From: Okapia johnstoni
Taxonomy: Eukaryota; Chordata; Mammalia; Artiodactyla; Giraffidae
DNA: 64,000 nt
Assembly (NCBI GenBank): GCA_024291935.2
Contig: CM044315.1
Span: 79,962,385-80,026,384 of the forward strand
Direction of reading: 5' to 3'
Shown here: piece after piece, positions 21,119-36,100 of the stretch
Layout: each line of letters starts with the position of its first letter
How positions within the stretch are numbered: position 1 is the stretch's first letter
Position numbers and translations under genes: made by a program
The notes under the pieces: model-generated
Seen by the model: only the letters and a program-made list of their open reading frames with translations
What the model was told of the DNA's origin: nothing
The model's database searches: none

Positions 21119-23436
21119 ACACATAGTTAGGGAATGGCAAAGGCAGGATTAAAACCTAGACTTACTTGGGAGCCCAGTGTCTTATCCATCCATTATCTTG
21201 TCTTGTGTTGAAACCAAGATAACATTGGGAGATGCTTAGCCATGCCTGCCATAGGGTAATCAGTGGATATAAAGGATACATTTATTTCTTCTCCAATCAT
21301 CCTTTTACCTCCTTTATCTTCCTAACTTCTCCTTAATCCTTAACTCTGAGATTAAACTACACTTTCTATGGAATGCCTTCCTAACTCCTTTGGCCTAGTA
21401 TAGTCACCTTCAGATACTTGTCCTCACAGCATGCTGTACATTTCTGACATCCCTCCTCTACCAAGTTGTGACCTCCAAGGGGTGGAGGCCTGTTTTTCCC
21501 ACCGTTGCAGCATACAAGACGCACTCTCGCGCACTCTGGTTCCTACCTGCTCCCATTCATCAGTGAAAGTGATGGGTCACCAACAGATCTCTCTTGCATC
21601 CCAACAAGCAACCTGTCCTGCTGACCCTACCAGCAGGGCTGCCAATAGAGACCAGCCCTGGCCCACTGAGTCTGGGACGCCCCACTCCATGGAAGGGACC
21701 CAGTGTTCAGGTGGGAAACCAAAGGGACTTCAGATACCTAAGACTCCTGTCCCTGGGGCCAGAAATTGGTCACAACATTGCCCTCTGCCCCCATTTTTTA
21801 AAATCAGATCCATTACCCTGGCTCACAATTGGGGTGGAAGCCACCAGGATGCCAGGCCCAGATATGAGGGGGTCACTTAGGAAACAGACCAAGCTGTCCT
21901 GCTTGGTCAGAGTGGAAGGGGGAGAGGCAGGCACAACCAAGGCCATGAGAATGCCCCCAGATGCCCAGAAGAAGTCTGAGTCCACAGAGGTTTGACTCTT
22001 CTCCTTGGCAGCTTGGAGCACTGTCAGAACTTTCGTCCATGATCTTTCTGCCCTCCAGCAAGGCACTGTCATTCTCTGAGTCCTTACCGTCCAGCATAGG
22101 GCATGATCAAAGGTAGACACCCAGGAAATGGGAGACCCAGCCAGCCCCCATAAACCCTTTAGGTCTGATTCAGGCACCTCTTTGAGAAGTCTTTCTTCCC
22201 TGACTCATGCTTTTGTTTTCTCTGTGCCCCTCGCTATGAGTAGTCCTCACGGCCATGGTGCTGTCTGTTGTGGGTTCTTTCAAGAACATGTGCTGAATGA
22301 AAGGAAGCTTGCAGGTTGACTCTCCTCGGAGCAGATTACCAGATCCAGCTTCCTTTGGCTTGGAATTCTCTTCTTTCATCTGATGGGTTTATTTCAACAC
22401 TAAGGGGTTACTAGATGTTACATACCCTTGCTTACTGAGCTCAAGGGTCACCTCCTCCAGAAAGTCTTTGACCTTTCCTCTTCAGGTATTCCTCCTCTCC
22501 ATGGCCACTGCACCAAGGTGGACCTCTCAGCCCCGAGACCAAGATGGTCCCCGGGCCACAAGAACCAGACTTGACTCATTTCACTGTGGCCGTCTCCTGG
22601 CAGTGCTGGGCCCAGGAGACACCTGTAGAAGATATCACCTCCAAGGTAAGAAATCCACCTCTGAAGTGGACACCTCATGATTGGGATCCCAGCTCTGCTA
22701 CTTGAGGACTTAGGCCGCTTCCTATTAGTGTGCTGGTCAGTAAAACAGCCAGCTGAGGTCCAGAAATGAGGTTCTGAACTAACTGTGGTTGAGTTGCCAG
22801 GGGAGTCATTATGCCCTCAACCCCAGGGGAGGGGCAGGGCAGAACAGTCCCTGTGATAGCTGATATTTAGGAGTCCAGATATCTGGGCTTGGTGAGGGGC
22901 AGAGGGGAACTTACAGTGGGGTTCATCCTTCTCTGTCCCGGTCTAATGTCCTCCACCCGCAAGTCACCTAGAAAACAGAGCCTGGAACATGAACTAAGTA
23001 TCAATGTTTTATTTGGGTGACAAAACCCCAGGGCCTTGAGGATGGGAAAAGGGACACAAGGTAAGGAAGAACGGGAGGTAATGCAAGGTGAAAGCAGGCG
23101 GAGTCGGCTTCGTGACAAGCCTGGAAGAGGCACAGAAGCTGTGTGCACCGGCCACCTGGGAGGTCTCCCCATTGGGAGAAATCTTGCCACCAGCTCAGGG
23201 AAGGGAGGGAAGAGGAGGGAATTTATCTGCCTGGATTTCTCCCAACTCCCAATAGTCAAACACTACGCCTGGAGCATTAACTCTTCCACACTCCTGGGTT
23301 GCTAGTGGCTACTTGAGATGTCAGATCCCATGTCCTGTGGGGAGCATTTCATCCAAGTCTGGAAATGATGAGAGGAGACAAACTGGACATGTGGCTACTG
23401 AGCGCCAGAGAGTATCTGATATTGTACGTCAGACGT
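21119..23436. other. Intergenic DNA between the convergent KLF genes
   Basis: Holds L2-like traces near 21330-21450, 22160-22260 and 22440-22500 (for example CACCTCCTCCAGAAAGTCTTTGACC). Overlapping open frames on both strands at 21430-22180 look spurious. No convincing third gene. Confidence 0.4.
23008..23013 (-). terminator. Possible polyadenylation signal downstream of KLF17
   Basis: AATAAA on the - strand (TTTATT on +), about 0.9 kb below the KLF17 stop. It is the clearest hexamer in this interval, which also holds a MIR. Whether KLF17 transcripts reach it, perhaps through a non-coding last exon, cannot be told from sequence. Confidence 0.3.
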
Positions 23437-23575
23437 GTTCACACAGCATAATACTGTTTCTCTCATTTATCAGAAGAGGAAACCTGGCACAATGGTCAAA
23501 AACCTTTCCCAAGGTCACATGGCTAGTAAGTGGTAAATTCAGGATTTGAACATAGTCTGGCTCTGGAAACTGTCA
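23437..23575 (-). repeat. MIR SINE, antisense
   Basis: ATCAGAAGAGGAAACCTGGCAC, CCCAAGGTCACATGGCTAGTAAG and GGATTTGAACATAGTCTGGC are the antisense MIR core. Confidence 0.75.
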
Positions 23576-23893
23576 AAGACCAAGATAAGGAGCTTGGAGT
23601 TTGTGTAGCAGGCAAAGGAGAGTTGCTAAAGGGTTTCAAGCTGGGGGTGACATAAGATAAAGAGCTTTTGAATAAGGCTCCCATTCTTTACTTTGCTCCA
23701 TATTCCCATGTGGCTGAACTTGGCACAAGTAGGTGGCCCCAGAGATGTGAGGACATCCAACACAGTTTCTGAGGAGCCCTGACTGGGTTCAGAGCTCATA
23801 TGGGCTTCACCATTGCCTCATAATCTTTGCGTCTTCATCAAAGCCTACATCCACCAAAGAGACTAGCTGGTCGGAGGGGATGAGCAGATTGAC

Positions 23894-24138
23894 CTAAAGA
23901 CCAAGAGTAGGAGGACCAGCCACACATCCGTTGTCAGCCAGTGGGTCTGGAGATCTTGGGGTCCGCATATGAGTCCTTTGGTGTTGCCTGAGATGGTCAG
24001 ATCTCATGAACTGTCGGCCGCACTGGTCACATTTATGTGGTCGATGTTTGGTGTGTATCCGAGTATGTCTTCCAAGTTCATCAGAGCGGAAGAAGGACCA
24101 GGTACAGGCTTCCCATGTGCATTTATAGGGCCGTTCAC
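23894..24138 (-). CDS. KLF17: KLF17 coding exon 3: zinc fingers 2 and 3 and C-terminal tail
   Basis: 245 bp after the acceptor GTCATTCCCCAG. It completes the Gly codon (G|GT), giving GERPYKC, then two fingers. The 22-residue tail after the finger-3 HQRTH block begins MRTPRSPDP and ends GPPTLGL before TAG at 23894-23896. Any later exon would be untranslated. Confidence 0.93.
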
Positions 24139-27100
24139 CTGGGGAATGACAAGGCAGAGAAAGAATTTAGAGGAACAGGCTAGCAAGTAGGAAGAAAGGG
24201 GTCTGACTTGATGAAGCAGAGCCGTCAATGTTGAGGAATCAGAAGGAAAAATGTAGGAAAGCAGTGAGGAGATGGCATAACTAGCGGTCTGCACCATCTC
24301 AGCACAGGAATACCAGACTGTGGGAAAGCAGGTCAGTGGGGCCAACAGAGCTTGATCCCAAGCTTAAAGGATGACGGGCTAATTCCAAACCATTACAAAC
24401 CAGGGGTCCCCCACAAATCTAAAACCCAGAGATTTCTCCACCCACCCCACATGTCTGATACCTCATTTACCTGTGTGTTTGCGTTGGTGACTCACGAGGT
24501 GGGAGCGCTTAGTGTAAGCTTTTTCACAGTTCTCATAGTCACAGCGGTAAGGCCTTGAAACTGGGGCTCTCCGTCTGGGAGCCTTTTCCTGGATCCCGGA
24601 GTACTGCAGCTCTGCTCTTTGTGGAGCAGGTATGGGCTGCTTAGGTAGGAAGGGGTCTTCCTGGGAGACTGGCTGGTTCACAAAGGAGCCCTGGGATTCC
24701 AAACCCAGCAATAATGGAGATCCACCCGGGGGCATCCCAAAGTTGTGAGGCTCTCTAGGAGGCAACATCTGAGCCATGGAAGGGAGCACTGCGTGGGCCT
24801 CAGTGGAAAGCACGGCTGGATTTAATAATGTTTTAGGTGGTAAAGGGTCTCTGTTAGAAGTTACTGTTGGGAGGCCAGGATAAGACAGTGTTCGCATTCT
24901 GATGTGGGACATCATTGGGATTCCACTGGGAGGTGAGGCTGGTGGTCCATTGAGGGGCATCCTTAGATTCCCACCAAAGGTCATGGCCATCCCTGGAATG
25001 TTGGGCTCTCCTAAGGGCATCGTCTGGGGTTCCTTGAAAATCATCATTCCTGGCTGTGAAGGAGACATTCCTTGAGTGAAAGTCATCTGGGAAGGGGTGA
25101 AAGTCAGTTGAGGGCAGTAGCTCACACGGTGGTCAGGCAGTGCTATACTGAACTGTGGCCCCATTTCACTGGCATTCTGCCTGGGTGCCTCAGCAGAAGC
25201 CAAGGGGATCCTCTGCAGCTCTGTGCACTGAGAGATGTGTTGAATGCCTAATGGACTATGGTTCCAAGAGGTGTGCATTCCACTGCTTCCGGGAGATGAA
25301 GACATGTTCAAGATGGACATTGACTTCTCAGCATCCTTGGAGAAAAAAAGTCAGGGGAGATTCACTATAGCTTAAACCACATTTCTACATGTCCCCATTT
25401 CCAGACCCTACCTTAATCCAAGTCCTCATCATCTCTTGTCTGAATTATCCCACCTTCAGGCCATTCTCCAGTTTGGGTTTTCTAAAATGCAAGTCTGGGG
25501 GACTTCCCTGGTAGTCCAGTAGTTAAGACTCCTTGCTTCCACTGCACGGAGCTTGAGTTCGATCTCTGTTCAGGAAACTAAGATCCCACATGCCGCACAG
25601 TGTGGCAAATAAATAAATAAAATGCCAGTCTCGCTGACAGAAGCATGGTAGAAGCCTAGATGTGACTCATGCCACTCTACCTGCTTGGCATGCTTTCAGT
25701 TTTATTTCATAAAAAGCATAAAGAGCAAATAAAATATTCCACAATCTGTACTTTCAGCTAAGACTCTGAGGAAACTCTCAGATTCCAGATTATGTTTAAG
25801 TGTGAGGGTGAAATATCATCCCAAACTAGCAGAACAGGTTCAGAAAACCATAAAGGTAAGAAGAATGAAGGGTTCAGATAGGTCCTGGCTTTGGCAAAAT
25901 TTAGAAACCATTCACAAATATTTACCTACAGAAGAGGCTCTCAGGAATTCCCTGGTGGTCCAGTGGTTAAGAATCCGCCTGCCAATGCAGGGGACACAGG
26001 TTGGATCCCCATATGCTGCAGAGCAATTAAGCCTGTGCACCACAACTCCTGAGCCCACTCTCCTAAAGCCCGTGCTCCAGCAGGAGAAGTCATTGCAATG
26101 AGGAGCCCACTCACCACAACTAGAGAAAGACTGTGTGCTGCAACAAAGATCCCCACCACAACCAAAAATAAATTTAAAAATTTTAGAGGTACTAATTTAG
26201 GGGAAAAAAAAAAAAAAAAAGAGGCTCTCATCTGAGTAGGAATGCAGTGGTTAAGTCTGAGATCAAGCATTGGAGGAAGTAAAGAAAAGGAGAAGACTTT
26301 TAAGAGCACTTTTTAAAAGGGTAGGGGATTGTTTTGGAAGTCAAGGGCAGTATTCCTTGACTGACTGATATTAAGGGAAAAGAGAAGAGATTGGTGGTAG
26401 AATTTCTTGAAACAGGACAGGATCCAAGAATCATATTTTTTACAGTTGTCAATTACTGTTGCAATAGAGAGAGTTCTTGAGTTGAGAAACTGGGAACACA
26501 ACCCCAGTATCTCTCCAGAAAAGACCAATCCATTCAAATATGAAAACCAATACAAGAGTAAAATACAGTATCCACAGAAGATACTAAAACACCAAAACAG
26601 AAATTGAAGATTGTAATTTCTCAAGAGAAAGAAAATTCACCAGAAAAGTATTGTTGAAGATCAAGGAAAAATTGACAACATTCAAACACAAATTAAAAAA
26701 AGAAAAAGGAAAACAAAACTTAAGAAAGCAATTGCAGCTTTTACCAATTACAGGAACACCACAGGGCAGACAGGGGAATTCAAAGAAGTTATGTCCAGAC
26801 AATAGGCTATGAGTAATAATAGAGGGGAGGGAGGCGAGGATTGATATATTGATATATTGATAATGCTGAAAGAAACTGTCTAACCAAAAATCTTATAACT
26901 GGCAAAACTGTCCTTCAAATGTGAAGGAGATATTAACTTATTCTCAGATAATTGCTGGAAGAGCTTATTAAATTAGAGCATCTTTTATTCTAATGAGATG
27001 ACTCTTGGTGACCTTCTGGATAGGGGCTGGTCACCAGAAAGACCAAGCCATCATTAGAAGCTTGAAATTTTGGGCCCTATCCTTCATTCTCCAGAGACAA

Positions 27101-30100
27101 GATAGGGTATAGAAAATGAATTAATAATTGATGATGTCTACATGATCAAGTCTCCATAAAAATCCCCAAAGTGCAGAGCTCAGAGAGCTTCTGAGTTGTT
27201 GAATAGGAGGGTGGTGTACCTAAGAGATGGGATGTAAGCTCTGTGCCCCTTTCCCATACATCACCCTCTATGTAGCTCTTTATCTGGCTGTTCAATTGTA
27301 TTCTTCAAGATATCATTTTGTAATAAATCAGCAATTGTAAATAAAGTTTTCTTGGGTTCTGTGAGCTGCTCTAGAAAATTATCAGATCTCAGGAGGAGGT
27401 CATAGAAACTGGTCCCAATTTACAGACAGTTGGTCAGAAGCCAAGGTGACAACCTGGACTTGTGACTGGTGTCTGAATCAGGAGGTAAGGACTTCCCTGG
27501 TTGTCCCGTGGCTAAGATTCAATGCTCCCAATGCAGAGGGCCTGGGCCCTATCCCCAGTGAGGAAACTAGATGCCACATGCCGCAACTTCGAGTTCCCAC
27601 CACATGCTGCAACTAGAGGATCTTGTATGCCTCAACTAAAAATCCTGCATGCCACAACTAAGACCCAGCACAGCCAAATAAATAAAAATAACGGGGTTTC
27701 CCTGGTGGCTCAGTGGTAAAAAAAATCCGCCTGCCAATGCAGGGACATGGGATCGATCTCTGGGCTGAGAAGATCCCACATGCCATGGAGTAACTAAGCC
27801 TGTGCACCACGACTACCGAGCTTGTGTTCTAGAGTCCAGGAGCTGTGACTGCTGAGCCCATGTGTCACAGCTACTGAAGCCTGAGCTCCATAGAGCCTGT
27901 GCTCCACAACAAGAGAGTCCACTGCAATGAGAAGCCTTCAAACTGCAACTAGAGAAAAATCCACTCAGCAACAAAGAGCCAGCATAGCCAAAAATAAATA
28001 ACATAAATAAATAAAATTATCTTTAAAATTTAAAAATAAATATTAAAGAAAAGAGGGGACAGTCTGTGGGATTAAGCCCTTAACCTGTAAGACTGGGCAC
28101 TAATTTCAGGCAGTTAGTTTCCTGTTGCAGAAAAACCACATGTCTGATGTCATAAGTGTTGTGAGAGTGAGAATGAAGTTTCCTTAGGTACCAATGCATA
28201 AAAAATGTTACTAGTTTGTATTTTTGGACTCTTAATACATAAAGGTGTAACTTTGCGACATTAATAACTGAATTGGAATGGGGACAGGACTGGATGGAGC
28301 TTTTATTTTAATCACATTAAAGTGGTATAAGTTCAAATTAGTATAATTTGGGGATGTCAAATTTAATCCATATAGTGAACACAAAGAAAATAGTTATATG
28401 ATATATACAAAAGGAAATGAGAAGGGAATTAAAGTTTCATTACAAAAAAAATCAACTAAACACAAAAGATATAATACAGGAAACAAGGGGCAAGAAAGCT
28501 AAATGCATACTGAAAACAAAGAGCAAAATGACAGAAGTCCCTCCTTATCATTAATTACTTTAAATATAAACAGTTTAAACTCTCCAATCAAGACAGAGGT
28601 TGGAAGAATGGATTCAAATAAACATGGTCTAATTATATGTTGTTTACAAGAGACTACTTTAGATCCAGAGACAAAAATAGGCTGAAAGTGAAAAGATGGG
28701 AAAAGAATATTCCATGGAAATAGTAAACAAAAGAGTTGGCATGGCTATACTAGTGGCTATCAAACATAATAGACTTTAAATCAAAAACAGTTGCAAGAGA
28801 CACAGGATATTATATATCAGTATATTAATAAAGTTTCAACACAGCAAAAAGATGCATAATTATAAAGATTTACAACTAATAATAGGTCAAAGTATCTGAA
28901 ACCAAAACTGACAGAATTGAAGGGACAAATAAACAGTTCTAAGTAACAGTTGGAGGAGATGTCAATAGTAAATAGGACACTCTAAATAGTAAATAGGACA
29001 ACCAGACAGAAGATGAGTAGGGAAACAGAAGTTGAACAACACATAAACCAACTAGATATAACAAACATATATAGAACACTCTACTCAACAACAAGATACA
29101 CATTCTTCTCAAATGCACATGGTACTGTCTTCTTCAGAATAGATCATATGTCAACTCACAAATTAAGGCTCAAGAGATTTTAAAAGACAGAAATCAATAA
29201 TAACAAGAATGCTGGAAAATATCCAAATCTATGGAATTAAACAACATACTCTTAAAAAACCAACAGGTCAAAAAAGAAATCACAAGGGAAATTAGAAAAA
29301 TACTTAGACAAACGAACATGAGAACAACACTAAAAAACTTGCAAGGTACAGCAAAAGCAATGCTAAGAGGGAATTTATAACCATAAAAGCTTATAATTTA
29401 AAAAGATCTCAAGCCAACAACCTAGCTTTACGCCTTAAGGAACTAGAAAAAGAACAAATTAACCCAAAGTTAGCAGGAAAGAAATATTAGAGAAATATCA
29501 CTGAAACCAAAAGTTGGCTTTTGGGAAAGATTAAAAAAATTCCAAACCTTTAGCTAGACTGATCAAGAAAAAGAGAAGACTCAAATTACTGATAGCAGAA
29601 ATAAAAGTGAAGACATTACTACCAATTACATAGAAATTAAAATCTTAATAGAGTACTATGAACAGTTGCATGCCAAGAAATTGGATAACCTAAATGAAAT
29701 AGATAAAATCATAGAAAAACAATGCATACCAACACCAAATTATGAAAAAATAGAAAATCTGAATACACCCACAACTAGTAAATCAGTAACCAAAAGCTTC
29801 CAGGACAAAGAAAGATCCTGAACCTAATGGCTTCATGCTGAATCCTACACTAAACATTTAAAGGAAAATGTCAATGCTTCTCAAATTCTAACAAAAAATT
29901 GAAAAGGGGACTTCCCTGGTGGTCCAGTGGCTAAAAATCCACCATATAATGCAGGGGACCCAGGTTTAGTCCCTGGTCGGGGAATTAAGATTCTATACTC
30001 TCCAGGGCAGCTGAGCCTACTGAGCCCATGCTCCACAACTAGAGATCCTGCATGATGCAACGAATACCCCAAGTGCCACTAAGACCCAATGCAGCTAAAT

Positions 30101-33100
30101 AATAATAATAAAAAAAAAAAACGGAAAAAAGGGGACTACTTCTTAATCCAATCTATGAGCTAAGTATTGCCCTGACACCAAAGCTAGACAAAGATATTAC
30201 AAGAAAAGAAAACTATAAGCCAACATTTTTATGAATATAGGTACAAAAAAGAAAAAAAGCAAAACCTAGCAAAACAAATCCACCAGCATATTAAGCAGAT
30301 TATACAAAATAACCAAGTGGAATTCATCCAGGAATGCAAGGCTGATTCAACATACAAAAAGCAGTCAATGTAATATACTACATAAGTAAAATAAAGGTGA
30401 AAAAACCACATCATTTCAACTAATGCAAAAAAAGCATTTGAAAAATAAAATACCCTTTCTTGATTTTAAAAAAAAAAAAAAAGCTAAGAGAAACTAGGGA
30501 TAGAAAAAAAATTCAACATGAAAAACCCACGGCTAACATCACAGTAAATGGTCAAAGACTGAATGCTTTTTCTTTAAGATCAGAAAAAAGACAAGGTTGC
30601 CTGCCTCCATCACTTCTATTCACATAGCAATGGAAGTTCCAGCCAAAGCAATTAGGCAAGAAAAATAAATATAAGGCCTCCAAACTGGAAAAGAAGTAAA
30701 ACTATCTCTATTCCCAGATGATACAATATTATATGTAGAAAATCCTAAAGATTACAGACATACAGACCTGTTAGAACCAATAAATAAATTAAGCAAACTA
30801 CCAGGATACAAATTCAGCACACAAAAATTTGCTGTGTTTCTATATACTGCAATGAATAACCTAAAAATGAAAGTAGGAAAACAATTTACAATAGCATCAA
30901 AAATAATTACTTGGGGACTTCCCTGGTGCTGCAGTGGCTGAGAATAATCTGCCTGCCAATGCCGGGAACACAAGTTTGATCTCTGGTCCAGGAAGGGATG
31001 TGCCACAAGGCAACTAAGCCCAGAAGCCACAACTATTGAAGCCTGAGTGCCCTAGAGCTGGTCCTCTGCAACAAGAGAAGTCACTGCAATGAGAAGCCCA
31101 CACACTGCAACTAGAGAAAGACCCAGCACAGCCAAAAATAAATAATATTTTAAAAATAATTACTTAGAAATAATCAGAGTTTAACTCAATCACTGAAAAC
31201 AACAAAATACTGCTGAAGGAAATTAAAGACACAGAAAAAATGGGAAGAAATAATGGAACCAAAGCAAAATACAGTTTTAATGCAATCCCTGTCAAAGTCT
31301 ACTTTTTGCAAAAATAGAAAAATCCATCCTGAAATTTATATAGAGTCCCAGATATCCAAAAACAATCTTGAAGAGGGAAGAACAAAATTGGAAAATTCAC
31401 ACTTCCTGATTCAAAACTTACTATAAAGCTACAGAATCAAAACAGTATGTTTGGCATTAAGGACAGACCAACAGAAAGGAAGAAAGCCAAGAAATAAATC
31501 CTTACATATATGATCAAATGATTGTCAAAAGATGAGAAAACCATTCAATAGGGGAAAGGACAATCTTTTCAATAAATGGTGCTGGTATAATTGGATATCC
31601 ACATGCAAAGAAATGAAGTTGGACCCTTACCTAACACCATATACATGGATTTCCCTGGTGGTGGACACAGTGGATAAGAATCCACTTACCAAGGCAGTGG
31701 ACTCAGGTTTGATCCCTGGTCTGGGAAGAATCCACATGCCTCAGAACAACTAAGCCCATGCACCACAACTACCGAACCCCTAGTCTGGAGCCCACAAGCC
31801 ACAACTACTGAAGCTTGTATGCTCCAGGATCCACAAGCCACAACTAATGAGCCCCTGAGTTGCAACTACTGAAGTCAGTAGACCTAGAGCCTGTGCTCCA
31901 CTACCAGAGAAGTGATCACAGCTAGAGAGTAGTCCCTGCTCTCTGCAACTAGAGAAAGCCCACATGCAGTAATGAAGACCCCACACAGCCAAAAATAAAT
32001 AAATAAATAATATAAATCAATAAATATAGCAGTGGGTACATGTTGATCTCAGACAAGGGTTTAAAAAATTAAAATAAAAACATATGCAAAATTAACTCAA
32101 AATGGATAAAAAGTCTAAATGTAAGAGCCAAACTATAAAACTCTTGGGGAAAAACAGAAAAGTTTCATGATATTGGATTGGTAATAATTTCTAAGAGATG
32201 ATACTGAAGGCACTGGTAACAAAAGAAAATATGGACAAAATTGACTTCATCAAAGTTTAAAACTTTTGTGCATCATAAGACACTATCAAAAGAGCCTAAA
32301 GGCAACCCATTGGAAAGCAAGGACTGGAATAGATATTTGTTACACACATATTCAGAGCAGCATTATTCACAATAGCCAAAATGTGGAAGCAAGCCAAGTG
32401 TCCATCAACAGATAAACAAAAATATGATATATACATACAGTAGAATATCGTTCAGTCTTAAAATGGAAGGAAATTCTGACACAGGCTTCAACATTAAGAC
32501 ATTAAGCCAAGTGAAATAAGCCAGTCAAAAAAACAATGTATGATTCCATTCATAAGATACTTAAGGAAGTCAAATTCAAGGAGACAGAAAGTAGTAATGT
32601 GAATGTGTTTAACCCCACTGAACTATAAACATAACTACGTATAATGATATTTTTATGTTATACAGATTTTACCACAATTTTTTAAATGTTTAGAAAGGGG
32701 CACATTTGTAACAATTTGAGAATCAAAAAGAACAATTGTTGATTTTAATAGATTAAATCTATGAAAATTCATGAACCAAAAGTGACAATGGGTCAGCTAT
32801 TATCCCAGCTCTGAACATTGTGAATTGAAGTGAAAAATTAAGCATTTATTCTGTCTGATAGGAAACTATTACTTCAAATTCACCAAATGATTCCAGTTGT
32901 TTAAGAAAACTCCTACTTTACAGAAGTGTACAAACTAATACAGAAGGAATGGTGGAATTGGAAAATCAATTTATAACCTCTAAGGGAACTCTTGATTAAG
33001 GAAAAATTAGTATTTGTTTAAATGAAAGTGAGTGATAAGTGGGGAGGCGGACATTTGGATGGATCCAAGGTAATATTACAAATTACTTTCTGACAATAAA

Positions 33101-36100
33101 GCTGAAATATAAGTTCAAATACACCAATGAGCCTTTTCTCTCCCCTAATTCAAGGGCCACACCTAATGTCACCAAAGGTGGGAGCCAGATGTATCTCCGG
33201 ATAGTACCTTTGAGACATCCTTACCCCAAATCAGGAATCCAATTAGCTTCAAGATCTTTAGAGGGAATACAATATATAATAATTTAGATCAAGCTAAATC
33301 ATAATGATGAAAGTATAAGAGGAGAGTGAAAAAGCTGGCTTAAAGCTCAACATTCAGAAAACTAAGATCATGGCATCTGGTCCCATCACTTCATGGCAAA
33401 TAGATGGGGAAACAATGGAAACAGTGACAGACTATTTTCTTGTGCTCCAAAATCACTGCAGATGGTGACTGCAGCCATGAAATTAAAAGACGCTTACTCC
33501 TTGGAAGGAAAGTTATGACCAACCTAGATAGCATGTTAAAAAGCAGAGACATTACTTTGTCAACAAAGGTCCATCTAGTCAAGGCTATGGTTTTTCCAGT
33601 AGTCATGTATGGATGTGAGAGTTGGGGTATAAAGAAAGCTGAGCACTGAAGAATTGATGCTTTTGAAGTGTGGTGTTGGAGAAGACTCCTGAGAGTCCCT
33701 TGGACTGCAAGGAGATCCAACCAGTGCATACTAAAGGAAATTAGTCTTGAATATTCAGGACTAATATTGGAAGGACTGATGTTGAAGCTGAAACTCCAAT
33801 ACTTTGGCCACCTGATGCGAAGAACCGACTCATTTGAAAAGACCCTGATGCTGGGAAAGATTGAAAGTGGGAGGAGAAGGGGATGACAGAGGATGAGATG
33901 GTTGGATGGCATCACCGACTCAATGGACATGAGTTTGAGTAAACTCTGGGAGCTGGTGATGGACAGGCAGGCCTGATGTGCTGCAGTCCATGGGGTTGCA
34001 GAGTCAGACAAGACTGAATGACTGAACAGAACTGAAATCATACCACAAGAAAGCAATCTGATAAGTCCACAAGGAGGAATAGTCTACAAGGCAAAAGTTA
34101 ATATGATGAAAAATGAAAGGTCAGTAAGGAAAAAAGAAAACTCTTCTAATTTCAAAGAGACTTAAAGTAGATTTTGGTTTGGACACACTAACTGGAAAGG
34201 ACATTTTAGGAGTAACTAGGAAATTTGATAAAGAATTACATCTAAGTAAACAACAAGTTGCTACTATATAGCACACGGAACTATATACAATATCCTTCGA
34301 TAAACCATAATGGAAAAGAATATGAAAAAGAATATAGAAGTGTGTATGATTGAATCACTTTGCTGTACAGCAGAAATTAACATGACATTGGAGATCAACT
34401 GTACTTCAAAACAATTTTTTTTTAACTTTTGAAAGAATTACATCTAAGATGATATTTAGAAATTAACTCTGAAGATGTGATAACGTGTTTTGACTATGGA
34501 GGAAAAGTGCCATCCTAACTGTTTTATCAAAACTCCATCCATTTTATTCACCACTTATACTCAGTAACTAACATAAAGTAGGCACATAATAGGTGCCAGA
34601 GATCTATCTACTGGATGGGTATTTCTGGGGTACACAGCCACTTTTCCCTCCCTTTTCCTTTCCTGATTCTTCCCAGGCAAACTTCTTTGGGGATGTCTAC
34701 AACACTTTACCACTATCTCAATTTACTATTCCTCCAAGTTCCGTTCGGCTCCCATTCCTCCACAGAAACAGCTTTCATAAAAGTCACTGATGATCTCCAT
34801 GTTATCAAGTCCAAACACTTGTCAGAGTCCTCCCCTGCTTGACCTTTCATGAGTTTCTGAGACTACTGGCCATTGTTCTCTTTCTTTTTAAAAATTTTTA
34901 TTGGAGTATAGTTGATTTACAGTGTTGTATTATTTTCTGCTGTATAGCAAAGTGAATGTTATACCTATACATATACATATACCCACTCTTTTTTAGATTC
35001 TTTTCCCATAAAACGAATAATGGCCATTGTTTCCTTAAACGGTTCCTTCCCCTTGGCCTCTGGAATGCAGGGACACACTGGCCAGGTTTTTCTTCTTCCC
35101 TTCACTCTGGCCTTCCTCTTCAGTCCCCTTTTGCATTATGCTACTCTCTGGGCAACCTTTTCTCATGTTAATACATCCACTTCTGTTTATAGTCAATTAT
35201 TCTTAAATCAATAGCTCCAGGGCATACCTGTTCTGAATCTTCCAGATGCTTAATGCTCAGTCTATTTGGATAGCCCAAAGGCACTTAGTTTTTGGACTAA
35301 GTCCAAAACCCAGGATCAGCTTTATCCACTCACCCACCCCTCAACCTACCCCCAGGAGAAAAAACTATTATTCCTGTTCGTTCTCATCCTTTGCTCCCAG
35401 AAAATGTCGCCAACCCAAGCTCATTACCAATTCTTGTGATGTCTACCTCCAAAACGGCTCCAAGACCTATTCCGTTTTCTCCACTGGCACCTTTCTAGTG
35501 CAGCCACCACTTTGACTGGATTATCATGATAGCTTTCCAATTATCGCCTTGAGTTCTGCCCATACCCACCGGGACATAAATCACGTGCCATTTATTCAGT
35601 TAATAGTCTCAGCACTGGGTGCTGGGATTCAAGAGATTCCAGGTAACTTCTGATAGAGACTTTTGAGTACTCAGGGAAGAAGACAAAGTTGTAAAGTCAG
35701 CGGGAAGCAGATAGGGAGGAAAAATTACTAACTGACAGGCCTTTGACTGATACTGAAAGTACAATGGTAAGTTCACCATCATATGTTTTACCATTTAAAG
35801 TATTTTTTTAAAAAAACAAATTTAATTGTGATTGATCATACTTGAACTCTTCAATGGCTTTCCCCTGCTCTTGGAACAACCAACTCAAGCCCAGCGGGAC
35901 TTAGGTGGTTCCAGGGTCCCTGCCTCCCCTCCCCTTGATCACTCCCCCATCACTCTCTTGGCTTTGGTCTCTTCCTGCATCTTTACTGCCTCCAAGGTGG
36001 AGGCATTCTGTCTGCGGTCTCAGGACCTGCCAACCCTTCGCCTAACCCTTTCTCTCCGGTCCCAGAATGCGTACTCAGCCGTCTTCTCCACATCCTGAAT

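Larger units (their letters stand above)
26995..28115 (+). repeat. LTR-like ancient element split by two SINEs
   Basis: 27000-27487 (GGGGCTGGTCACCAGAAAGACC, CCATAAAAATCCCCAAAG, ATCTGGCTGTTC, TTCTGTGAGC) aligns with the element at 56990-57810. The match resumes after the SINEs at 28060 (GGATTAAGCCCTTAACCTG). A probable endogenous-retrovirus LTR by layout; family name uncertain and no viral genes are seen. Confidence 0.55.
28340..32700 (+). repeat. Long L1 LINE in KLF17 intron 1, with three SINE insertions
   Basis: Sense L1 ORF2 to 3' UTR (for example CATTAATTACTTTAAATATAAAC at 28548; GCAGCATTATTCACAATAGCC at 32359). Frames are decayed. It is interrupted by CHR-type SINEs at about 29907-30115, 30913-31155 and 31647-32022. 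Confidence 0.8.

Noticed and set aside
21431..22177. Overlapping long open frames on both strands (up to about 150 codons)
   Set aside because: Three overlapping frames in GC-rich DNA, no recognised domain, no clear splice or promoter pattern, and L2-like traces nearby. Chance frames are more likely.
22468..22680. Possible internal exon between AG at about 22483 and a GTAAG donor near 22645
   Set aside because: Splice-like ends exist, but the peptide is Arg/Thr/Ser-rich with no family match, and the left flank resembles L2. Not enough support.
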